19,848 nucleotides of DNA from JAZKFT01 sp043760535 (GTDB taxonomy: Bacteria > Bacteroidota > Bacteroidia > Chitinophagales > Chitinophagaceae), in assembly GCA_043760535.1 (NCBI GenBank), contig JAYUOV010000039.1, forward strand, positions 1-19,848. Reading direction: 5' to 3'. Below the pieces are notes generated by a model that saw only the letters and a program-made list of their open reading frames with translations, did not search any database and was not told the DNA's origin. Position 1 is the first letter of the stretch; each line of letters starts with the position of its first letter. Made by a program: the position numbers and the translations under genes. Shown piece after piece: positions 7,960 through 14,918 of this stretch.

Positions 7960-8562
7960 GCCTAATTGGTTGTTTTTTTTAAGAGCCGTAAAATTAAAGG
8001 AATATGCTATTGTAAGTGTTAAGCTAATAACAATGGTTTAAGGTTCAACGCAAAAGGTTAAGATTTCAAGTTTCAGCATTGAAGGTGTAAGCCACTTAGT
8101 TTAGGGTTTAAGCATAGCAGTATTCCGTTTTGTACAACTACCACAAAACCTCATATACCTTCAGCCCTGTAAATACCTGGAACAATAATCAAATTGTAAA
8201 ATATGGGTACATTTTATAACGTTTACCCCGAAACGAAACACAATAAAGAAAAATGGCGAGGCTATATTCGTTAAGCCCCAATAATGCCTAAACTAATATT
8301 GGTGGCAGTGTTTGTTTACAAGTACTAACATCCATTAAATTTGGTTTTAATAGCATTCCTTTTGTAAGTAGGTTGGCCAAAACTTATATCCAGAATCGGC
8401 TAGGTAAAACATATTAAATACTATTTGCATGGTGTAAAGTATTCAATTCGTTTTAATAAAGGTAAATAATTATATTTTATTAAAATTTACTTGTACTAAA
8501 AAGCCGGTAAGCCACTACATTTCTATATGCAACTTACCGGCCTTACTATTTTAAAAAGCAGG
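7960..8562. other. 603-base gene-free region
   Basis: No credible coding frame, RNA gene or repeat is visible on either strand. The region is AT-rich, especially 8400-8500. It should hold the promoter of the TlpA-like gene on the minus strand and contains the gapN terminator at its right end (8503-8541). A small regulatory RNA cannot be excluded or supported by eye. Confidence 0.5.
8503..8541 (-). terminator. Rho-independent terminator of gapN / eda operon
   Basis: GCCGGTAAG (8503-8511) and CTTACCGGC (8533-8541) form a perfect 9-bp stem. On the minus strand the stem is followed by TTTTT (8502-8498). It starts about 20 bases past the gapN stop codon and would close the leftward eda-transporter-gapN unit. 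Confidence 0.85.
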
Positions 8563-10188
8563 TTACAATATAAACCTCGTACTCAAAAAGTTTGAACTCT
8601 GATCGTTAATAATCTCGTTGATGATTTTTTTGTTAGCATCATTTAGCTTGGCAGCTACTAGCGAACGTATAGAAAAAGAACGCAGGGCATCGGATACGCT
8701 CAAAGTGCCTTCTGCACTATCTTTGCGGCCAGTAAAAGGAAATACATCTGGGCCACGCTGGCACTGGCAATTAATATTTACCCTACTTACCTGATTGGCT
8801 AATGGATCAATCAGTGCGGTTATTTCATCTGCATTATTACTAAAAATACTTACCTGCTGGCCATGTGGAGAATCTATTAGGTACTGTATGGTTTCTTCAA
8901 TATTGCTAAAAGGCACTACCGGAATTACAGGGCCAAACTGCTCTTCCCGATATAGTTTCATCTTATCGTTTACCGGGTACATAATAGCCGGGTACACAAA
9001 CGATTCTACCGTGGTGCCGCCGTTTTCATTCACAATTCTGGCACCATGTTCTATCGCATCGTTTATGCATTCTTTAAGGAAGGCAGGCTTGTTGGGTTCT
9101 GGCAGCGGTGTAAGCGAAACGCCCTTTTCCCATGGCATTCCAAATGGCAGTTTGTTTACTTCGCAACTAAGTTTTTGCAGAAATTCATCGGCAATACTTT
9201 TGTGTACAAAAACGATTTTAAGAGCCGTACAGCGCTGTCCGTTAAAAGATAAAGAACCCAAAACGGTTTCTTTTACCGCCAGGTCAATGTCTGCTTTGGA
9301 AGTAATGATGGCGGCGTTCTTTGCATCGAGGCCGAGTATGGCCCTAAGGCGGTTTACTTTGGGATGTTCTTTTTTAAGTTGATTGGCCACTTTGCTGCTG
9401 CCAATCAGGGTAAGGCAGTTGATTTTGCCCGTTTGCATCAGTGGTGTTACAATTACATTACCACGGCCATAAATGGTATTTACCACGCCTTTAGGAAAAC
9501 ATTCCTGAAAAGCCTTGAGCATGGGATAATGCAATAAAGTGCCATGTTTTGGCGGCTTAAATAAAATGGTATTACCCATAATTAAAGCTGGTATTAAAGT
9601 GGTAAAAGTTTCGTTTAGCGGATAGTTAAACGGCCCCATACACAGCACCACACCTAGTGGCGAACGACGCACCTGTGCTACAATGCCCTGTTCTATTTCG
9701 AACTTAGACGAACTGCGGTCGAGGTCTTTTAAGGCATCGATGGTGGCATTAATGTACTCAACGGTACGGTCAAATTCTTTTACGGAATCGGACCAGGATT
9801 TACCAATCTCCCACATAATGAGCTTTATTACTATGTCTTTTTGCTCCAGCATTTTGTAGGTAAATTTTTCTACGCATTTAATGCGGTTGGCTACACTCAT
9901 GGCAGGCCATAGCCCACGGCCATTGTTATAGGCTGCTACGGCTGCATCCAAACTTTCCATGGCCTCTGTAACTGTGCAAACCGGATAGCTGCCAATGGTT
10001 TTACGAACCAATCCCTCGGGTGTAACCAAACAAACGGGTGAGTAAACGGCATGTGAAGCACCAGTCCATTGCTTCATTTCGCCATTGCTCAGGTATTCTT
10101 TTTGGTGAATTGCTGATGGTAGCCGGTAGGCTTCGGGTATATCGCTTTCCGCCACAAATCTGGAATGGATTTCTTCTTGAAAACTCAT
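8563..10188 (-). CDS. gapN: NADP-dependent non-phosphorylating glyceraldehyde-3-phosphate dehydrogenase
   Basis: This 541-residue aldehyde dehydrogenase of the GapN (ALDH11) type oxidises glyceraldehyde-3-phosphate directly to 3-phosphoglycerate with NADP+, skipping the ATP-yielding step. Visible signatures are 'GPFNYPLNE' (oxyanion Asn188), 'FKPPKHG' (cofactor Lys211), 'SFNGQRCTALK' with catalytic Cys320, and the GapN-typical C-terminal stretch 'RGPDVFPFTGRKDSAEGT'. The canonical general-base motif ELGGK reads 'GLDAK' (286-290). The position 34 residues before the cysteine is Gly instead of Glu, with Asp288 two residues on. Because the rest is intact I think the enzyme is active with a subfamily-specific base. 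It is third in the leftward unit after eda and the transporter (140-base gap), so it likely processes the triose phosphate released by KDPG aldolase. Another ALDH substrate is possible. Confidence 0.85.
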   Translation of the reverse strand: MSFQEEIHSRFVAESDIPEAYRLPSAIHQKEYLSNGEMKQWTGASHAVYSPVCLVTPEGLVRKTIGSYPVCTVTEAMESLDAAVAAYNNGRGLWPAMSVANRIKCVEKFTYKMLEQKDIVIKLIMWEIGKSWSDSVKEFDRTVEYINATIDALKDLDRSSSKFEIEQGIVAQVRRSPLGVVLCMGPFNYPLNETFTTLIPALIMGNTILFKPPKHGTLLHYPMLKAFQECFPKGVVNTIYGRGNVIVTPLMQTGKINCLTLIGSSKVANQLKKEHPKVNRLRAILGLDAKNAAIITSKADIDLAVKETVLGSLSFNGQRCTALKIVFVHKSIADEFLQKLSCEVNKLPFGMPWEKGVSLTPLPEPNKPAFLKECINDAIEHGARIVNENGGTTVESFVYPAIMYPVNDKMKLYREEQFGPVIPVVPFSNIEETIQYLIDSPHGQQVSIFSNNADEITALIDPLANQVSRVNINCQCQRGPDVFPFTGRKDSAEGTLSVSDALRSFSIRSLVAAKLNDANKKIINEIINDQSSNFLSTRFIL

Positions 10189-10328
10189 AGTATTTAGATT
10201 TAATTTACTGGATAACTACAAATAAAACATGGCATTGTTCAATGGGGTAGTCTGTTAGGATATAAAAGAAAAGTAAAGTTTATAAAGCTTGACTTATCTA
10301 TAGCTTGATTTTTTATAAAGTGTTAATA

Positions 10329-11813
10329 CTACATATCCGTTATAGGCTTGTAAACAGGTACCAAAGATTTCATTATAAACCACCCAATTAAATAGGCTAC
10401 AGCACCAATAGAGAAAATGATGAAATACCCGGCCTCTTTGCCCTGAAATCCTGCAAACTGCATTTGGGTTTTTCCTGCATGTTCAAACAAAACTCCAGAT
10501 CCCTTATTGATAATAAAAGATCCAACGCCGCCAGCCATACCACCAATGCCTGTAATAGTGGCAATGGCTTTTTTAGGAAACATATCACCCACAGTAGAAA
10601 AAATATTGGCCGACCATGACTGGTGTGCCGCACCTGCTATGCCAATTATTACTACCGGAATCCACGAACTAATATGCCCAAGGGGTTGTGCTAGTAAAGC
10701 AAGCAGGGGTACAAAGGCAAAAATTAGCATGGCTTTCATTCTGCCTTCGTAAGGGTTCATGCCTTTTTTCTCCACAAAAAAAGTAGGCAGCCATCCGCCA
10801 ATAATTGCCAGCAGGGTAATCATATACAATACAAACAAAGGAAGAGCACTCTGGGTGCTATTCATTTTGTAAATGTCTTTAAGGTAGGCTGGTGTCCAGA
10901 ACAAATAAAACCACCAAACACCATCCGTCATAAATTTTCCAAAAGCAAAAGCCCACGTTTGTTTGTATTTAAAACAACTTGCAAAGGATACTTTTTTTTG
11001 ATTTTCAATGATGGGGATAGCAGCATTCCTGTCAGCGGTAATATCTTGCTGTATATACTCCAGCTCATTTTTATTTACACTTGGGTGAACCTCTGGTTTT
11101 TGATACATAAAATTCCAGAAGCCCATCCATAAAAACCCGATTATTCCGATAATTATGAAAGCCATTTCCCAGCCATAAGCTTTTGCAATAAACGGTATGG
11201 TAACGGGTGCTGCTAAAGCACCTACCGTAGCCCCTGCATTAAATATGCTTGTGGCAAGGCCCCTGTCTTTTTTGGGAAAGTATTCTGCAGTAGATTTTAT
11301 AGCTGCCGGAAAGTTACCCGCTTCGCCAAGGGCTAGTATAAAACGTGCAAATATGAATAATGAAACTGAGGTGGATGTAATGATAGCCGCCTTGTCAAAT
11401 GTTGCCAGGGCTTCCTTAGCACCTTCGAAAGTTACTAACCAGTTACCAGTAAGTATGCCCGAAGTTGCTATTCCACAAAAAGCATGAATACAAGCTCCGA
11501 TAGACCAGATACCAATGGCCCAAAGGAAGCCTCTTTTTGTATCCATCCAATCAACAAACCGCCCGGCAAATAACATTGATATGGCATAGAAAATGGAGAA
11601 TAGGGCTGTAATGGTTCCATAATCACTATCAGTCCAGTGAAATTCGGGCACTAGGTAGTCTTTCCAGGTAAGCGAAAGCACCTGCCTATCGAGGTAGTTA
11701 ATAGTAGTGGCAAAAAATAATAAGCCACAGATTTTCCAGCGGTATTTACTCATTGTACCACCTGCTTTTTCTAAAGCCGTATGTGTTATTTTATTTTTTT
11801 GGGTTGTTGGCAT
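10329..11813 (-). CDS. MFS transporter, hexuronate/sugar-acid (ACS) family
   Basis: This 494-residue inner-membrane symporter has about 12 hydrophobic segments. 'TTINYLDRQVLSLTWKDYL' at the first helix and 'ALGEAGNFPAAIKSTAEYFP' with 'RGLATSIFNAGATVGALAAP' are hallmarks of the anion:cation symporter family (ExuT, GudP, UxuT relatives) that carry galacturonate, glucuronate, glucarate or related acids with protons. I chose the ATG at 11813; a TTG seven codons upstream (11834) is less likely, and an internal ATG at 11753, just before the first helix, is possible. It lies 57 bases after eda and is surely co-transcribed with it, which supports import of an acid feeding the KDG/KDPG route. The exact substrate cannot be told from sequence. 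Confidence 0.85.
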   Translation of the reverse strand: MPTTQKNKITHTALEKAGGTMSKYRWKICGLLFFATTINYLDRQVLSLTWKDYLVPEFHWTDSDYGTITALFSIFYAISMLFAGRFVDWMDTKRGFLWAIGIWSIGACIHAFCGIATSGILTGNWLVTFEGAKEALATFDKAAIITSTSVSLFIFARFILALGEAGNFPAAIKSTAEYFPKKDRGLATSIFNAGATVGALAAPVTIPFIAKAYGWEMAFIIIGIIGFLWMGFWNFMYQKPEVHPSVNKNELEYIQQDITADRNAAIPIIENQKKVSFASCFKYKQTWAFAFGKFMTDGVWWFYLFWTPAYLKDIYKMNSTQSALPLFVLYMITLLAIIGGWLPTFFVEKKGMNPYEGRMKAMLIFAFVPLLALLAQPLGHISSWIPVVIIGIAGAAHQSWSANIFSTVGDMFPKKAIATITGIGGMAGGVGSFIINKGSGVLFEHAGKTQMQFAGFQGKEAGYFIIFSIGAVAYLIGWFIMKSLVPVYKPITDM

Positions 11814-11870
11814 CACATAGAAATTTAAAGGCAATCGTTAATTAAGTTTAATGCTAAAAACCTGCTAGTG

Positions 11871-12533
11871 CTATTCTCTTATCTTTTTTATAGTAGCCAG
11901 TACCTCTTTGGTAAGGCTTTCTATTTTGGCATAATCTTTTGCTTCGAGCAGGGCCTTACTTATAAGTTTGCTGCCCATGCCTACCGCACATACACCGGCT
12001 TTAAACCAGGCGGCCATATTATCTGCCGTGGTATCTACGCCGCCGGTGGGCATAAATAGCAGTTTTGGAAATAGTTCTTTAATGGCACTCATAAAATCGG
12101 GGCCGAGGATATTGCCGGGGAACAGCTTTACAAACTTAGCACCCAGCGTTTCTGCTGCAATAATTTCGCTTGGCGTCATACAGCCAGGCACCCAAAGCAT
12201 ATTGTGCTTGTTGGCCACTGCTGCGGCACTTGGCACAAGGCCGGGAGAAATAATATAATCAGCTCCGGCATCTATAAACTGCTGCGCCTGTTCGCCGTTT
12301 TTAATGGTGCCAACGCCAAGGTGCATGCCTGTAAGTTCGGTGTCGCATAGTTGCTTCATGGCGGCAAAGTTCGCAAGGGCTGCATCGCCACGATTGGTAT
12401 ATTCTACAGTGCGTATGCCGGCACTGTACAAGGCTTTCAGCACATTAAGGCTTACTTCTGCATCTTTATAAAAGTAAAGCGGAAGGATGCCCTGCTCAGT
12501 AATTAACTGCAAAAGTTCTGATTTTTTATCCAT
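11871..12533 (-). CDS. eda: KDPG (2-keto-3-deoxy-6-phosphogluconate) aldolase
   Basis: This is a 220-residue class I aldolase, a TIM barrel that cleaves KDPG to pyruvate and glyceraldehyde-3-phosphate; it may also act on 4-hydroxy-2-oxoglutarate. Motifs are 'TVEYTNRG' with catalytic Glu44 (E. coli Eda Glu45), 'LGVGTI', 'FISPG'-like 'YIISPGLVPS', 'KFVKLFPGN' with the Schiff-base Lys136, and the phosphate-binding 'MPTGGVDTTADN'. Length and start (ATG 12533) are normal. It is the first gene of the leftward unit and diverges from kdgK across 319 bases, so the kinase that makes its substrate and the aldolase that uses it are probably controlled from one regulatory region. Confidence 0.95.
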   Translation of the reverse strand: MDKKSELLQLITEQGILPLYFYKDAEVSLNVLKALYSAGIRTVEYTNRGDAALANFAAMKQLCDTELTGMHLGVGTIKNGEQAQQFIDAGADYIISPGLVPSAAAVANKHNMLWVPGCMTPSEIIAAETLGAKFVKLFPGNILGPDFMSAIKELFPKLLFMPTGGVDTTADNMAAWFKAGVCAVGMGSKLISKALLEAKDYAKIESLTKEVLATIKKIRE

Positions 12534-12722
12534 AATGTTTATTGTTAAGAAATTTTAAAGCGGCTATTGTGTAGGTACTATTTGTTTAAAGCTGTAAGTT
12601 AAAGCATTGTTCCTCTTTTTCTTAAAACCACATTTTTACTATTTATATACAGCATAGCTAATACATAAATAAATTAAAAAAAATGTTATTTTATAAAGTG
12701 GTACAAGCAGCACAATATTTAC

Positions 12723-12734
12723 GCAAACGTTGTC
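12723..12734. promoter_or_regulatory. candidate operator half-palindrome near kdgK promoter
   Basis: GCAAACGTTGTC is an imperfect palindrome centred on AACGTT. It resembles LacI-family operators, which often carry a central CG flanked by GCAAA/TTTGC arms. It lies immediately upstream of the putative -33 element of kdgK. One site with imperfect symmetry is weak evidence. Confidence 0.25.
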
Positions 12735-12740
12735 ATTTTT

Positions 12741-12774
12741 TTTGCAAAGTTTCCTTACAGGGCTGTTACCTTTA
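12741..12774 (+). promoter_or_regulatory. kdgK: weak Bacteroidota-type promoter candidate for kdgK
   Basis: TTTG at 12741-12744 and TACCTTTA at 12767-12774 match the Bacteroidota -33 (TTTG) and -7 (TAnnTTTG) elements except for the last base. The 22-base spacing is slightly long. The resulting leader to the kdgK ATG would be about 70 bases. Confidence 0.3.
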
Positions 12775-12852
12775 TCACTCTTTTTGGTAATGGATTTCAA
12801 TATAAAACCAAAAAAATCATTTCTCTTTTTATTTAAAAATTAATCCACGATT

Positions 12853-13878
12853 ATGCCCAAAAAAGTTGTAACAATGGGAGAAATTATGCTCCGCTTATCT
12901 ACCCCCGATTTTAAACGTTTTGTACAGGCCGACACCCTGGACGTAACCTACGGTGGCGGCGAAGCCAATGTGGCTGCTGCCATTTGTAACTATGGCGAAA
13001 ACGGAACTTTTGTAACCAAAGTGCCTAACAACCCAATAGGGCAGAGTGCTATTAACCACTTGCGCCGTTATGGGGTAGATACCAAATTTATAGCCCGTGG
13101 CGGCGACCGGTTGGGTATTTACTTTTTAGAAACAGGTGCTAGCATGAGAGCCAGCCAAGTGGTGTACGACCGTGCCGGTGCTTCTATTGCCGATGTGGAT
13201 GCCAGCGAATTTGATTGGGATAAAATATTTGATGGTGCCGATTGGTTTCATACCACAGGCATTACACCTGCCCTTAGCGATAAAGCAGCTGCACTTACTA
13301 TGGCTGCTTTAAAAGCTGCTAAAGCAAAAGGAATTACTACAAGTATTGATCTTAATTTTCGTAAAAAGCTGTGGACTAAAGAAAAAGCCCGTGAAGTGAT
13401 GACTGGTCTTTGTGAATTTGTAGATGTATGTATAGGTAACGAAGAAGATGCCGACCTGTGCCTGGGATTTAAAGCAAAAGATACCGACGTTACCAAAGGC
13501 GAACTAAACCTTGATGGTTTTAAAGATGTATTTCACCAAATGAAGATAAAGTTTGGTTTTAAATTCATTGCTTCATCACTACGTGAAAGCCATAGTGCCA
13601 GCGATAATGGCTGGAGTGCGTTGGTGTATAACGGCACCGATTTTTACCATACCAAACAATACCATGTTCGCATAGTAGATCGTGTGGGCAGCGGCGATAG
13701 TTTTGCTAGTGGTCTTATTTACGGCCTCGTTACCGGCATGAGTATGGCAGATGCTGCTGAATTTGGCGTAGCCGCATCTGCATTAAAACACACCATTCCC
13801 GGCGATCTTAACCATGCTACTTTAAGCGAAGTAAAAGAGCTAGTAAAAGGCGATGGCAGCGGAAGGGTGCAGCGATGA
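12853..13878 (+). CDS. kdgK: 2-keto-3-deoxygluconate kinase (PfkB family)
   Basis: This 341-residue ribokinase/PfkB-family sugar kinase phosphorylates KDG to KDPG with ATP. Visible features are the substrate-binding 'TYGGGEANVA' (32-41), 'TSIDLNFRKKLW' (163-174), 'IGNEEDA' (194-200), and the catalytic anion-hole/base motif 'DRVGSGDSFASGLIYG' with Asp282. The family assignment is certain. KDG specificity follows from similarity to Bacteroidota KdgK proteins and from the divergently placed eda, transporter and gapN genes. The ATG at 12853 directly precedes the first beta strand ('KKVVTMGEIMLRL'), so the start is firm. It is followed 291 bases later by the yhcH-like gene on the same strand, across tandem repeats and a hairpin. 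Fructokinase or another hexose kinase is the main alternative. Confidence 0.88.
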   Translation: MPKKVVTMGEIMLRLSTPDFKRFVQADTLDVTYGGGEANVAAAICNYGENGTFVTKVPNNPIGQSAINHLRRYGVDTKFIARGGDRLGIYFLETGASMRASQVVYDRAGASIADVDASEFDWDKIFDGADWFHTTGITPALSDKAAALTMAALKAAKAKGITTSIDLNFRKKLWTKEKAREVMTGLCEFVDVCIGNEEDADLCLGFKAKDTDVTKGELNLDGFKDVFHQMKIKFGFKFIASSLRESHSASDNGWSALVYNGTDFYHTKQYHVRIVDRVGSGDSFASGLIYGLVTGMSMADAAEFGVAASALKHTIPGDLNHATLSEVKELVKGDGSGRVQR

Positions 13879-13884
13879 TTTTTT

Positions 13885-13905
13885 GATGTGTGATGTGTGA
13901 TGTGT
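13885..13905. repeat. 7-bp tandem repeat (GATGTGT)3
   Basis: Three perfect GATGTGT units plus a partial fourth (GAT) start 6 bases after the kdgK stop codon. It is one of three different heptanucleotide tandem repeats around the yhcH-like gene. Confidence 0.9.
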
Positions 13906-13988
13906 GATTTCTGATTTGTTGATTGTAGAAACTAATCATACTGTTTGGATTTGTACAAAAGATGATGTGGAAGAACAATCAGTTTGGA

Positions 13989-14042
13989 TAAGCCTTACCC
14001 TCTTTCCATCTTCGATAGTAGCGGGAAAGAGGGTGAGGCTTA
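13989..14042. repeat. 19-bp stem hairpin between kdgK and yhcH-like gene
   Basis: AAGCCTTACCCTCTTTCC (13990-14007) pairs with GGAAAGAGGGTGAGGCTT (14024-14041), with one G-T wobble when read as plus-strand RNA; the flanking T13989-A14042 adds a pair. The loop is 16 bases. There is no T-run after either arm, so it is not a classical terminator. It may be a dispersed palindromic element or a processing/stability hairpin in a kdgK-yhcH transcript. Confidence 0.75.
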
Positions 14043-14101
14043 AGCCAACGAATTCAAGAACTCATAAAAAAATCCGCTCACCATTCGGTTAGAGGCGTTT
14101 T

Positions 14102-14165
14102 CATTATCCATTATCCAATAAATAATTGTCCATTGATAAATTATCCATTAACCCATTATCCATTA
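14102..14165. repeat. degenerate 7-bp repeats (CATTATC) before yhcH-like gene
   Basis: CATTATC occurs as two adjacent perfect copies (14102-14115). Then come scattered variants, ATTATCCATTA (14140-14150) and CATTATCCATTA (14154-14165), ending four bases before the ATG of the next gene. The repeats thus form its translation-initiation region. Confidence 0.7.
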
Positions 14166-14169
14166 AAAC

Positions 14170-14622
14170 ATGATCTTAGACACTTTGGCCAATATTGGCA
14201 AATACGCCAGCCTGCATCCGCATTTTGGAAAGGCATTTGAACATTTACAAAGCCTGGATCTGGCAGTACTTGAAGTAGGCAAGTACGATGTGGATGGTGC
14301 TGCTATCCGCGTAATTGTTTCTAATAAAAACGGCACGACGGCCGCTGCATCCATCGCCAAATTCGAATGCCATAATCAGCATATCGACATTCAGCTTTGC
14401 ATTAGCGGTAAAGAAACGATGGGTTATAAAAGCCGTAACGATTGCCAGGAGCAGCGTGGCGAATACAACCCCGAAAAAGATGTGGTTTTTTATAACGATG
14501 CACCAACAACTTATTTCAATTTAGTAGAAAACCAGTTTACCATTTTTTGGCCCGAAGATGTACATGCACCGATGATAGGCGAAGGATTGATTAAGAAGTT
14601 AGTGGTAAAGGTGAAGGTGTAA
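14170..14622 (+). CDS. YhcH/YjgK/YiaL family (DUF386) protein
   Basis: This 150-residue cupin-like protein of the YhcH/YjgK/YiaL family also includes EbgC-like sequences. Family signatures are 'MILDTLANIGKYASLHPHF' at the start, 'FECHNQHIDIQLCISGKE' with probable metal-binding Glu/His residues (about 84-90), and 'FWPEDVHAP' near the end. Members are commonly encoded in sialic acid, uronate or other sugar catabolic operons. They are thought to act on sugar anomers or open-chain forms; the exact reaction here is unknown. Placement downstream of kdgK on the same strand supports an accessory role in sugar-acid breakdown. The start ATG directly follows a stretch of CATTATC repeats, so its ribosome-binding context may vary with repeat number. 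Length is normal. Confidence 0.88.
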   Translation: MILDTLANIGKYASLHPHFGKAFEHLQSLDLAVLEVGKYDVDGAAIRVIVSNKNGTTAAASIAKFECHNQHIDIQLCISGKETMGYKSRNDCQEQRGEYNPEKDVVFYNDAPTTYFNLVENQFTIFWPEDVHAPMIGEGLIKKLVVKVKV

Positions 14623-14655
14623 ACTGCTTCGTTTTAGGGCCATTTGGTCATTTAG

Positions 14656-14676
14656 TCAATGGTCAATGGTCAATGG
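14656..14676. repeat. 7-bp tandem repeat (TCAATGG)3
   Basis: Three perfect copies of TCAATGG lie 33 bases past the yhcH-like stop. The flanks repeat GGTCATTT at 14646-14653 and 14675-14682. Confidence 0.9.
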
Positions 14677-14760
14677 TCATTTGACGATTGGTTGGTTTAC
14701 CAATCACTAAATACGCTGTTATTGCGAAGCCGGTTTTTGCAGGCATTGGCAAGAACACTG

Positions 14761-14784
14761 GGGATAAGTGGTTCACTTTATCCC
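14761..14784. repeat. short hairpin downstream of yhcH-like gene
   Basis: GGGATAAGTG (14761-14770) pairs with CACTTTATCCC (14774-14784) with a single bulged T and a 3-base loop. It is in the plus-strand 3' region of the yhcH-like gene, without a T-run after it. Confidence 0.4.
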
Positions 14785-14808
14785 AAATTGTAGAGGGTTT
14801 CATAAAAA

Positions 14809-14865
14809 AATCCAACCCCCGGCAACCCCTCTTCTTTCGAAAAGAGGTTGCTTCGGGGTTGGATT
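14809..14865 (-). terminator. long hairpin terminator of atpA
   Basis: AATCCAACCCCC...CCCCTCTT (14809-14833) pairs with AAGAGGTTGC...GGGGTTGGATT (14842-14865). This is a stem of more than 20 bp with small bulges and an 8-base loop. On the minus strand the stem runs straight into a run of seven T (14810-14804), as expected for a Rho-independent terminator of atpA. It sits between convergent genes and could also stop plus-strand transcription from the yhcH-like gene. Confidence 0.8.
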
Positions 14866-14918
14866 CATTTTCGAATTGGCTTTACTGATCCCTAACCAAC
14901 CAATCCCTAATCCCTAAT

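Larger units (their letters stand above)
12534..12852. other. divergent eda / kdgK regulatory region
   Basis: This 319-base AT-rich intergenic region must contain promoters for both directions. On the plus strand there is a weak Bacteroidota-type promoter (12741-12774) with an adjacent imperfect palindrome (12723-12734). No clear leftward promoter could be found. No regulator gene of the GntR or LacI family is present in the window. Confidence 0.6.

Noticed and set aside
8795..9382. 195-codon plus-strand frame inside gapN
   Set aside because: Antisense shadow of a clearly conserved dehydrogenase gene.
10261..10328. terminator between the transporter and gapN
   Set aside because: Only a 5-bp AAGCT/AGCTT stem is visible with weak flanking complementarity, so I assume readthrough into gapN.
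13904..14092. 62-codon plus-strand frame between kdgK and the yhcH-like gene
   Set aside because: It is made largely of the tandem repeat and the 13989-14042 hairpin, so it is not a protein gene.
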